From the NCBI GenBank assembly GCA_950106755.1, contig OX467090.1, forward strand, positions 5,642,001 through 5,706,000: a DNA stretch of 64,000 bases, read 5' to 3'. Below the pieces are notes generated by a model, which saw nothing but the letters and a program-made list of their open reading frames with translations, searched no databases and was not told the origin of the DNA. The position numbers and the translations under genes were made by a program. This DNA is from Climacium dendroides. Taxonomy: Eukaryota > Streptophyta > Bryopsida > Hypnales > Climaciaceae. Every line of letters starts with the position of its first letter. The stretch's first letter is position 1. Of the stretch, positions 48,749-60,106 are shown in pieces.

Positions 48749-51700
48749 CATCACTCTCTTCCGATGCGGTATCTTCATCTCCCTCCAAATCCACGTCATC
48801 ATCAATGACCAACATTACAGATTTCTTTGTCATTTTCACCTTCTTCGAACTCCCAGACCGTTCAAAATCCACAGCCACTTTTCCTTTTCCTGAGACTGTG
48901 CCTTCTTCTTCTGCTGCAAATGCCGTGTCATGTACATCTTCACGGAAATTTACTACCTCTTCCATCATGTGAAGTCCAACATCTCTATTGCTCTTAGGCT
49001 GTGCAACCCCGCTTAATCTTCCTAATCGCGGCAACACTTCCATGTCTTCCACGTATACTGCCTTCTTTTTTTTTTCCAGCGTCTTTCTGCTTCATGGACG
49101 GCGGAAGCTCTTGAAAATCTTCGTAGTCAGAAAATTCATCGTCTGATGATAGCAACAACGTCTCTTCCTTCATGATGCCAACCGTGAATTCCGAAGTATA
49201 TTTCAATTTACTTGTATCAATGACCTCAGTCATTGCATTCCTCGAAACCATCTTCTACTTCCCTGATGAACCTGCTGTCGACACTTTTGCTACAAAATTC
49301 TCCTGCATGCGGGAACTACGCTCGCCTGGGAGTCCACTTTTACGAATCGATGTTCTTTCAAATTCTTCCACCTCCAGACGCTGCAAGCTATTCACGACCT
49401 CTGCCGCTGTCCGGCTGCTCTGTCGACGCTTCACGGCCGTCTGATTTTTAGCGACTGCCCCTAAGTCCTCGGGTTCCCCCAAGTCCTCTTTCAAACAAGC
49501 TCAAGAGCCATAATGCTCAGCATAGAAAGACAGAACGGTATCCACTACGTTGTGGAGTTGGTTGCTGATGTCAGCCATTGGGATCCTCTGTGTAACTGGA
49601 AACACCGCACTAGTCATTTTGGACACCGCGCAAGGAAGTCCCAAAGAATCCTACCATGCACATTTCGAAGTTTTTGTGAAAATTTTGCTCTATATCCAAT
49701 ACATTTCTTTGCATTTCCATTCAAAATGTGAACTGCATTGACAAGACGAATCATTAAATGTTACAAAGTATACCGAGACTGGTGTGAAAGGAACTCCCGA
49801 TTCTTGCTGCTCAACATTCTCGACGTCGGGTTCGTCCACAGTCTTCCCTTTTCCAGACACTCCGTCTCCGTTCTGATACTTACAACCATTCCACAGTATA
49901 ATTGATTTCCAAACAAAGTGATATCAACTCCTGTACACTGCATGATTATATCACAGACATTGTAATTGTAAAGAGTTTTCATTCCCAAACAACGCCGACT
50001 TCTAAAATGTCGTGCATCTGTATCCATTTTCAAATACGAACCGTTTACCTTTAAAACAAGGTCCTCCGAAAATGCAAAAGCAATTTTTTATAATGATCAA
50101 TAACCATAGGAACACATACTTCGATCAACACCTTTGCACTGCTCTTCACATTATACAATTTCCAAAAGGACTGAACACGCGTTGTGCAATTCCTCATGTC
50201 CAACTGATCCATAGGACTGCAAGCACATGTCCCACTGAATTTAATGACCACTCCTGATTCTCAAGTGCCACATACTTCTGGTTGCCCATGTACTCACCCT
50301 TTCCTCATTTATTTGAATTCTGTTCATATATCACATACCTCATAAACTATCATACTGTACGATGAGAATTACACATTATACAGAGAATTTCTACAACTTC
50401 CACTGGGATTAGCAACGTACCCAATTTGTTTTCTCTACAGCTGCATTGCCGTCGATCCGCTTGTGTTCTTTTTGCTCTTGTGCTGACTTCCACTTCTCTA
50501 CCAATTGCAACCATGCCCTCTGTTTACAATCCTTCGGGTTTTTTTCTCTCCTTCCTTTATCCAAAATTGACGATATTGAGCTCTACTTCTTTTAAAACAA
50601 CCCTTCAAAAAATTCTCCACTGTAAACCCTGAAGGCAATGGTCTGAGCAATACAAACTGTCTTCCTACCTCCTCCATTACGTCGTTCATTAAATTCTGGT
50701 CATGAACGTCTATATATGCATCATGAACTAAGGAATAAGCAGCCAACTTTAGAGCATTCAAAAACTGCGACTTAAACCGGACAATGGTGCCGTCCCTATC
50801 TTGCACTAAGTTCACCTGCGGAACCCTGCCCTCTGCGATTGCTCTCTTCACTTCTTTTAAGTAAAACTTGTCGTCCTCTCTTAGAGCCTTCCATTGGTTC
50901 ACAGAGTCAGGAGTTCTTGACTTACTTGAAATTTCCAAATGTCCATGCGAATGGACATTTGATGGCGACGTCGGAGCATCACTTGCTTCGCTCTGCCTCT
51001 ATGACGGTTCACTTCGTTCGGCACTGTCCACGACATGACCTTCAAATGGTAACTCAGAAGTTTCACCTGACATTGGCGGTGGCGACCTCATCTGCTGCGA
51101 CGGCTGAGGAACTGCCTTTCCTTTGTTTCTTGAAGGGTCCACATCAAAAAATGCCTTCTTACTACCGAGAATGCCTGCATCAGCTCCTATACATTTCATA
51201 AACTCATCTTCCGTTCTTTCTTGGCCACTGCAGAATAGTGGAACTGCATTGGTTGTCCCTCCCTTAGTTGACGAAGGGTGCGCTTCTCGAAATCGCTCTA
51301 CACGAGCAACTTGTTGCTACTTCTCGAGGATATCAATCATGCTTTGACGCATGTTCTGCAACGCCAACCATTTGTTGTTTTCAGTGGCCCACCTTCCACT
51401 TGCTTCTTGGGAGAACATGAAGTTGTCCCAACCAGGAGGTACACTTTGAGATGCAGACATTAACAATGCAGACGACATAGGATTCAACATTCCTGCCGCA
51501 AATGATGGGTACATCGATGTTCCATACAACTGTTGCATAGGGTGCACTCCCGAACCATACCCTGGTACATAATTTGGCCACGCACCCTGATGTCTAAGTG
51601 AAATCTGTGACAGAGACGGACATTGGTTGACCTGCATCACCAACATTTGCAGAACTGTCGCATCAAAATCTCAAGTACACTACTCTTCACATCCCGCGTG

Positions 51701-53403
51701 TCTACTACTAACTTCCTCTCTCATATGTTTCCATTCCGTGGTTAGCCCATTCATATCAAAAACTCTTGTTCGACCTGTCGGGATTATTTTTTTTCTGGTT
51801 CAATCTTTTAGTGTCCATGGACACTTCCATGACTCAATTTATTTTTTTCTCTCAGCCGATATTTCACTACCTTCATGTACTCTCTTCAAAATATGGACTC
51901 ATATTCCTCTCATCAGGGACAGAATTGTGGTCTCGACCAATAAACAGGTAAACATGCGGTGTCTCATTTCCTTTCATTGCTTGGACAACTACCATACTTG
52001 AGGAAACCTTTGAACTCGCAAACGTTATTTATATTTCACTCCACACCAAAACAGATCACAGAATACCTCTAAGTTCATTATTCATCCGGTAGCATTATTA
52101 ATCTACTCTGATAATTGAAGGCCACGACAGCCCACCTCCTGCACTGACTTACGGAAATGCTAAGCCCCAAACGAACTACACAAAATGTCGCCGTCACTTA
52201 AATCATGTAGCTATCATTGTATACCACTTCTCATTCATAAAAATGAAGGCTCAGCATTCATGAGTCACCTGCACGTTATGTAAGTGAGGCAAACGCATCG
52301 GCACCTGAGACACTTCCTGCAAAACAACAAACACTGAGCATTTAACGTTTTTTTGTCTTCCACACAACTTCCCTCACAATTTTCCTTCCATTTTCTTCAA
52401 TTGCTTTGGTAAACATCATTTAAACAACTTCGTGATCTCACTTACTGTAAATACGCACTAACTTACCACGGATGGAATGGCAGAGCTTGCCTGTGCCGAA
52501 ACAAACGTTGGCTGAACCTGTAAAATTAATATACATCATTCATTAGGAAAGCATGAAGCGACATTAACATTTCTGAAATTTCATTCCAGTCACATTTCGT
52601 TAATAAAACCCTTCATACATTCTATATTATGTCTTACTTGCACGTTCAACGGAAGCTGAGAGCCGCTGCAATCTTCAGAGAAGAATTGCGTACTTTTGAC
52701 GACCTCGTCGTCAACAGCATTCACGGACTCTACGTGATTGTCCATGTTTCTTCAGACGCCTTTCAAAGTACAAACGAAATTCACTTACAACAAACGAAAC
52801 ATGCAATCCAGTCTCTCCTATTCACATGCACGACCACTCATGCATTACAAATACCTCTCTTTCCCTCAACGAACTCCATCCACAACTGTATACACGAACA
52901 TCAATAACACGTGGTTGAAGACACCTGAACCCACATCCAACCTCCGTCCACATAGTCAGGCGCATATTCCAGATCTCCGACGCCACGTGCCAATACGGTC
53001 CATGCCCTCACGTTCCACCTCCCCTAATATAGACAACTTTACTTCTAAATAAGAAAGAGGCCATTCAATGTTGCCGCAATTTCCACTGTCAGCGAAAATG
53101 TCGTACCTAACTTCCCATCAACAACATGTCGACCTCAAACAAGTTGAACCCTTCATTTGCTACATGGGTGACTGCTCGGCGCACAAAACGAAAGCCACGT
53201 CTCCATTCCAAAAAGAGATCTCCATGAAGCACCTTCCGCAGTCTAAAGTCACGGAAACTGACACTGACCTAAATTTGTAAAACACTTCCGCCAAGCCATG
53301 GATGAGTAATGCTTGTCAAGTGTTACCCGACTCTGCAAGTTCCTCCGCGGAAAAAACTCAAGTACAAAAATTACGAGTACCTACCGAAAAATATATCTTA
53401 GCC

Positions 53404-54016
53404 GGGTGAAAGTACACTAGACCCCATACACTTTTGGCAAAATTTTGGTGTACTAAAAGTACAAATTTACTAAAGAAAATAAAATAGAAGGTGGAAAAAT
53501 AAAAAATTTCAAATTTTGTTGTTTAGCCATTCTAGAACTAGTCAATAGCATCTATAATCTTTGAGGTAATTTTGAAAAAGTGCACTTTTCACCAAATTAT
53601 CTATTGCCAACTAAAATAGTACTATTTTCCTATATCTTTGCTACAAAAATGATGTGTTTGTGAATATAATAGTAGATTCCAATAAAGGATCCTTTGTTGT
53701 CTTTTCTAAAGAAAGAAAATAAAAATAAAAGTTTCCTAAGGCCAAAAATTTTGTACTTTTCCACATGATTGTAGTACAAAATTGACTGTGACTTTTTTTT
53801 TTAAATCCATAAAAGTACAAATTTAACTCACTCAAAGAAGTTTCTCAATAGATTCAATGATGTATATGTGGACTATACATATGTAGCATCTAGGAAAATA
53901 AAACAAAAGTTGTAAAAACAATTTTTAAGTTTAAGTATGACCAAGTGGAAAACCATGTTCTCTAAGAAAATTGAATTGTGACATGAAAAGTACAAGGGTC
54001 TAGTGTACATTTACCC
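53404..54016 (+). mobile_element. 613-bp MITE, copy C
   Basis: Ends as in copy A; target duplication AGCC (53400-53403 and 54017-54020). It lies upstream of the first exon of the minus-strand gene, in sequence that shows no frame. Nearly identical to copy B, so transposition was recent. Confidence 0.92.
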
Positions 54017-55141
54017 AGCCCACAAAACTCCTCACTTTCAATGAATTCGTCTTTGTTGCCACAGTCACTCTACAATTGTAGTGAAACAGTACTAACAGTA
54101 CATTGTTTCTGTTCCACTGTAAACTTCTTAATTGAATATTACTTTTCATCCACTTCATTGTCACTTATCCTCGAAGAGGAAAAACCAGTTATTTTTCACA
54201 TAGCCTCTGTTTGTTTCCCCATAACTCTACTAATCAAACTTACATGAGACAGCAACTTCTAAATTTTTCACGTGGAAAGAAAAACTGAAATGCACAAACT
54301 TGTCAGTACGAGGAAAAATATGAGAGTGTTTCCCATTCTCTCATTTTCCATGAAATTCCAAAAAAACAGCCAACAATACAGGAGTACAGGACAGGTTGAT
54401 TTCGCCTGTCATTTCGTACCGTTCCATGGGTATATGCAAAAAAAAACTTGATTCTGTATACCACATACTATATTGATGAATTCTGTAATTATTCCTAAGA
54501 ATGTTCTTAAATTATTGAAATACATACACTTGTCACTGAAGAATTTGCATGTATGAAGTCTGTGCTGGGTCAATTACTTTCATTCATTTCTTAAAAACAT
54601 CAAGAAAATCACGATTAAAAAAAATTTCTTCTCTATATACTGAAGTCATACCAAAACTTAAAGAAGTACAGACCAAGCACTCCTGCAGGTGCTCATGGAA
54701 TCCTACCTCGTATACTTTACATTGTATGCTGCTTTAGGGCTTCCAACATTCCCAGCACATTAGTAATCGTTTCCTACCATGCGGTTGTACATCATAACTA
54801 CCGTTCATACATTTCTATGAGCAAAACTTCTAGAACAGGTCCACTCTTCCTTCTTCAACACTAATAACTAAGTAGTAACAGACAAGAAATTTGAAGAATC
54901 CTCATACTCCGTCTCCACAGTCATCTACTAGTAACATTGCTACCCTCACACTTCCTCATTACAAACACAAACAAATTTCGTCTACAATAAGATATCTGGA
55001 TAACAGAGCCACTTACTTCACAAAGTAGTGAAGTGAACACTTGGTCACATTTGTCTTCCCTCTTCACAGTGTTCTTGTCCATGACTTTGACATGGGCAAC
55101 AGTCTTTCCTACGATTTTGCCAAGTCTTTTCCTTTTCTTAC

Positions 55142-55273
55142 ATGCTCATTGCGGCGGATCCTCTGTCGACGTCCTCTACCTCCATTGAATACTACCGAGG
55201 ACTCCACAAGACGGTCCAAGTTCGATCCCATTCTCTTCAACTTCATTCGCATTTCATCGAAGATATTCGTGCT
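55142..55273 (-). CDS. Exon-like segment, unknown protein
   Basis: On the minus strand, TTCAG|AGC opens a 44-codon frame ending at CAT|GTAAGA, a strong donor. The frame encodes a basic, helical peptide (STNIFDEMRMKLKRM, then RGRRQRIRRNEH). Phase 0 at both ends, like the exons at 46.6-52.7 kb. It may belong to the same transcription unit or to a separate minus-strand gene starting near 57.6 kb. No family recognised. Confidence 0.4.
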
Positions 55274-55635
55274 CTGAATTTTCAAAGTCAGGGACTACCT
55301 GTACAGGCCTTCGGTTCCATGCTCGTCCTCCTATTAGCACAAACAGGTACTTCACTTCAACAAAAATGTGTAAGGTGTTTTCACATATTGAGGTCTCCAT
55401 TCCAACATTCCAAATCTCAATTATTGTTTACAGCATTTATCTCCATAATTTAAAAATAGTCAGTAGAAGACATAGACGTTTGACCCGCACATATGCTACA
55501 ACAAATATTTGACTTACATTAATTACAGAACGTTATTCTCTGGAGGCTACTTCACTATTTCAGTCAGAACTTGAAGAAGTATTATGAACTTTAACTTTCT
55601 CTCATAATGAATTGCATTTTCTCTTTCTCTAATAC

Positions 55636-55768
55636 AATTTGCCCAAATTCGGTGTCCAATGCAGAGAGAAAGGGCTCTCCCTCACTGACATTGACTAATT
55701 GTAGCAGCAACCGGCCATTCTCAGACGTTGATAGAAGCTTCACATCATCGAATTCTTCCATTAGAGCT
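55636..55768 (-). CDS. Exon-like segment, unknown protein
   Basis: On the minus strand, TGCAG opens a frame through an ATG at 55761 and ends at ATT|GTATTAG in phase 0. The peptide is acidic and hydrophobic (MEEFDDVKLLSTSENGRLLL, then EPFLSALDTEFGQ). It lies 360 bases upstream of the 55142-55273 segment and could be the preceding exon. No family recognised. Confidence 0.35.
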
Positions 55769-57573
55769 CTGCATTTTCCATTTCAAATAATCAGATTTGC
55801 ATATACCATCTACTCTAACTCACGATTCCTACACGTCACCTCTGTTTCATAGTGAGGTACTATTGAACACATTTCAAATTCTGTGAAAATTTCCGCACCT
55901 AATCCCTTTCACAGACATCATTAATACATTCACCCGGGCCACACTACTTTCTAACACGTAAAGGCCTTCCATACTCAATCGACTTGTCACCATCTGCCTT
56001 CGACAAACCATCCACTCATCCTATGAATTACAAGATTCACCCCTAAACAAAGGGCAATCGTTTCTGTCATTCAAATTCTGTTTGACAAACTCCTGTCCTA
56101 AAGGTAAAATAACTCTCTCATTGATATCATGTGATACCATATACAGGAATCCAAAACTTTAAAAAATGCACAACTGCGACGAAGCAAAGATGTTTCACAC
56201 GACCTTCACATTCTTCAGTGCAATGAACATTCTGTGCAGGACTTCAAATATACCATATGCGCATCACACACTAATGCACGGAGCCACATGTCACTTTTCT
56301 ACAAAAATGGCAGAACATACCGCAGATTCTTCCAGTTCGCGCCATGCTGCACCTCACCGTACTCCTCCATCATCGCCTACACCTCTCTAACTTTTCCATC
56401 AAAAGAAGGTCCCTACTTCACATGCTCTTCTCCATGCAATAGTGCAACGACACGCATTGATACACAGGAAACCTAACTCATGACTACACTTTGCACAAGT
56501 TCAGCAGATTTGGAGTTGTCCAGAACAACATCTGCTTAGCCAGTCCACTCTAATCTGCAATGAGGGTCTTCAACCATTGCAATGAAATTTTATTCTCGAA
56601 CTTCCCCTTACTTCCATAAATGACAGAAGAAAATGAAAAATACTACAAAGATTGTGTCGTTGTATTCCCACCCATTTTGCTCGACAAAAACTGTCTTCTC
56701 GACAGTCTGCAATGCGAATAACTTCCAAAGCAGTAAAGCTTATAGCCTTCCCAGAAGTCGCCGGACCTTATACGCCGAAATCAGTTCAGAACAACAGGTT
56801 AACAATTTTTCCATGTGAACAACATAGTTTTCTGACCTTGAACAAAAGCTGTACAGTGCTCTAGTGCTCCAATTAGTGGGGCACACTGTCACCATAATTT
56901 AGACGAAGAACACAGAAATACCTGAATTGCTCTTCGTCCAATACTTCTTTCCCCTTGTTCGTCAAAATTCTCCTCTTATCGCTTACCGCCTCCTTCCTGT
57001 TTTGACGCAATGCTACTGCTTCTGCAATAAAAAACATTTTCTCATTGCAAAAAAAAAGAGCACTTCACAGGTGGAAGCTCCACTACACTGTATTTACCTG
57101 AAACATTTCCAAAATAAAATTCACGGTGGAAAGAAACACAGACGGTGTTCCCACCGCAGTGCAAACTCGAAAGACAGGGTCATGGACGATGTTACTCACC
57201 TACCGAGAGGACAGACTTATCCATTGTTTGAGAGGAGACGTCTCACACATTCACAGAAGAACGTCCATGACCTGTAAGCCCGACTTCCAACAAGTTCACT
57301 CTCACAAACATTCCTTATGACTTTCAGGAGACTCTTGGTGCCCACTAGTCATCACATATGTCTCCACGCTTCCTCGGGCGTCTAAAAAGTGCATGAAGCA
57401 ATCCCACCGTCAATCCAAAAACTTGTTCTAGCACCTTCCTAAACTTTTGTTTCCCTTAGTTTTCCACGACGCACCCACAATATTACGGTATACAATGGTC
57501 AGCGTAACGACTTTTCCCAGCAAGAACAAGGATGTGGCACTAACATTACTATGAGAAATTGGTGAAGCTTCTG

Positions 57574-57590
57574 AAACCCTAAAACCCTAA
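57574..57590 (-). promoter_or_regulatory. Double telo-box, candidate 5' leader of a minus-strand gene
   Basis: The plus strand reads AAACCCTAAAACCCTAA, two copies of the plant telo-box AAACCCTA. Such motifs cluster near transcription starts of plant genes. Minus-strand exon-like segments follow at 57.2, 55.7 and 55.2 kb. It could mark the start of the decayed transposon gene or of a separate host gene. Confidence 0.35.
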
Positions 57591-57659
57591 CGGACTTCAC
57601 TGTTTGATGCACTGACTACAGGACGTCTGACGCTCAGTTGAAGAAGTCTAGGATTTCGC

Positions 57660-59237
57660 ACCATTGAAAGTAGACATGTTAGAAATGTCAAAGGAAAAAA
57701 AAATATCACTTGTACAGTGATAGATTATAATGTTTAACCGAGTGTTAAAAGTACAGAATACTTTGAACCTTGTTTTCAAAATATGAATTAAAAAAAAAGG
57801 TGACCAAAAATATATGAGGTTAAAGAGCCTAACTTGTATAACTAGAAACAAATTATGATATGACTTAAAATATATTCTATTAGTTTTTAAAACACATTTT
57901 CAATGTCATTTTTGATAAAATATGTACAAGTATTTCAGAACATTTTCCAAGAGTTCTGCACAATATAGGAAGTCAACATTGCAATGGGTACCGTTGCACA
58001 AAATCTGCTATAGAAAAATCACTAAAAATTGGTTCGAACAAGGCATTTTCAAACTAAAATTAGACTTCACATAGTACCGTCTAAGAACATTAAAATTCTG
58101 AAAATAGAAACTTCATTGATTTCTGTGTGACTTCAAAGTTTTCCGAAAACAAGATTCTAGTGCCTCTGGTTTTGAAGGGTTCATAAAATACTGCAGATCG
58201 TTGAATGTGGTAACTGTAGTAATCTCAATACACAAATTATTGGATTTCAATTACATCTTCAACGTATTAATTCTTTAGAAATTACTTACTCTTGCACATT
58301 TTCCTAACTAACAACATTTTTAAATAATAGAAATGAACTTGTTCCTATTTGAAGCTTTTTCTTTCAAACTTCTAACAGAAGTCCTGAATGTAAGCATTTT
58401 TACACTACATCTGCACTTAAAACCTCCACATTTGTATGAAAGAAAGTCCTCCTGATTAATTTAGGCACGTGAAGTACATGTTTGGGAATTTCCAAATTAT
58501 ATGCAATCCTAAAACATGTATGGAAAAAGGAGTAAGTACAAAGAAGTAGAGAATGATTCAAAATTTGAAATTGCTTACAATTTCAACATGTAATTGAAAA
58601 ATGTCAATCCCTGTGGTTCTCATGTTGTAATAAACAAAGTACATTATATTTTGTTAAAATTTTTCCCTCAAATGTTGGAAAATGAGTTAAATAAACGGCT
58701 TCACTATTCATTTCATTCCAAAAATAATCTATAATTGCCTACAAAAACGAACTCCCTATAACTTTCATTTCACTATTCATAATGTTATGATTCCAAACTT
58801 TCTTAAAAATGGATTTTAAATTCAATTTCTGATTAACGTAATGTACTAGGACTACCCAATTGCGGAAGTAAACTAAGTATCACATGATAATGTTTCAACC
58901 ATTTGATCCAAAGTGATCACAATAATTAAGCCTTCAAGAAGAAGTTTCTTCTGTGGTTGTTTAAAAATTGAAAAGAATAAAACTTAAAGATTTCATTTGT
59001 AATGAGCAGTCCCGAATTTCTATATTGTTGAAAAACTAAATTAGTCCCTTTGTGGTATGGTCTTCAAATGTCCCCTTAACTTAAACCGTCTAATACTTAA
59101 CAATTTTGTATACAATTAAAATTTCGTGTTCTTTTTAAGAAGAATTCAAATTTTGTTTTATATTTCAATCTATGAATAGTTTACATTTGAGGAGGTGGTC
59201 ACTTTGAGCCTTGTAAATAATTCTTTCTAAACTTAAG
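57660..59237. other. AT-rich intergenic DNA
   Basis: No gene, RNA or complete repeat is seen. Composition returns to about the level of the first 3 kb. Confidence 0.5.
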
Positions 59238-59247
59238 CATACCAGTC

Positions 59248-59470
59248 AGCCACCTCTATTGCCCCAACCTGGGGTAAATGTAAAAATTGCCCCCTATTTG
59301 GGACCATGTAAAATTTGTTTCTCTACACCTCCCAAGACTAATTTAGGGTCTATGATTGCAAATATGAATTCAAAATTTGCAAATTTTTTCATGGATGGCA
59401 AATAAAAAGATTCCAGTGTTTTATCCAGGGGTAGAAAACGGGGCAATAGAGGGGTCAGTACTCCCTGGCC
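59248..59470. mobile_element. Mutator-like MITE, 223 bp, 10-bp target duplication
   Basis: Flanked by an exact 10-bp direct repeat CATACCAGTC (59238-59247 and 59471-59480). The right end, reverse-complemented, reads GGCCAGGGAGTACTGACCCC then TCTATTGCCCC; the left end keeps only CCACCTCTATTGCCCC, so its outer bases are altered. The interior (ATTGCAAATATGAATTCAAA) matches 22856-23095 and 15986-16053. Non-coding. Confidence 0.75.
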
Positions 59471-59480
59471 CATACCAGTC

Positions 59481-60106
59481 TCCATTCGGAACGGTTAAAA
59501 AGTTGAATTCACGTGAAATGAGTTGAAACAAAATTGTGGTCTCAGTGTATTAGAACAATACGATGGTGTATAGCACAAGGCCGGACGTTTCGGGAATCAT
59601 AGCTTTCAGGGTTTAGATTTTTCAGTGTTATTCATTGTTAAACATAACAAGGAAGTAGATCCTAAACTGTGAATGTAGTCTTCAATGTGAACATACAAGG
59701 CGAACAACGATACATGGAGTTTCTCATTGAAATGCACTGCCTTAAAGGAAAAATATGTCAGGCAAACAGTTCCAGTGCGAGTTCACTGCTGATGAACACT
59801 TCAAATTAAGCGAACGGTTTAAATGTCTACGTCCTTCTGTCTACTAGAAGCACTTTAGCATTTAAAAAAAATTGCAATTAACAAGGAAAGTACGAGAACT
59901 TCGCAACTGAGGAGAAACTGTATTCAGTCACGGAGCAACTTAGAACATTGCCGAAAATATGTACAGACCAAAGAAAATGCCGCTTCCATGTACCCAAAAA
60001 CGTCCAACGCATTTCGCAGATGGACTGTAGGTTCTGTACTTTGCTGTTGCAAGTGCATTCGCCGCATGCCAACCACCATAAGCAGAGTGCACTTGTGTTT
60101 GGTCTC
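59481..60106. other. Downstream region of the B3 gene
   Basis: Frames on both strands here (59878-60201 minus and others) overlap the B3 exon and are shadows. No further exon could be defined. Confidence 0.35.

Larger units (their letters stand above)
46575..52745 (-). pseudogene. Decayed En/Spm-like (CACTA) transposon gene, eight exons
   Basis: Minus-strand exons: 52638-52745, 52467-52517, 52269-52316, 50421-51631, 49774-49872, 47806-49587 and 46575-47710, the last two each split by a 613-bp MITE; exon 7 may be two. All splice joins I could check are GT-AG and phase 0, and several small exons begin or end with Val-Gln. With the two MITEs removed the product would be about 1,060 residues. 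Exon 4 has a region (FLKGCFKRSRAQYRQFW, then WLQLVEKWKSAQEQKEHKR) like the plant Ptta/En/Spm transposase family. The rest is acidic and Ser/Lys-rich; the last exon has WILHPKHVGKIVAEGHAG. Breaks: TAG at 51317, 50999 and 49255; TGA at 49501; a one-base loss in an A-run near 50545; and a shift in an A-run near 49070. The family call rests on motif resemblance; the exon structure is firmer. No TNP2-type transposase was seen. Confidence 0.55.
54021..57573 (-). other. Purine-biased minus-strand region with exon-like segments
   Basis: Apart from the two exon-like segments at 55142-55273 and 55636-55768, no long frame is present. A short ATG frame (MDKSVLS) ending at a GTAGGTGAG donor lies near 57200-57222 and could be a first exon. 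I could not assemble a gene. Confidence 0.3.

Noticed and set aside
45620..57320. Many plus-strand frames between 45.6 and 57.3 kb
   Set aside because: They are mostly shadows of the purine-rich minus strand, where splice-bounded frames with consistent phase are found instead.
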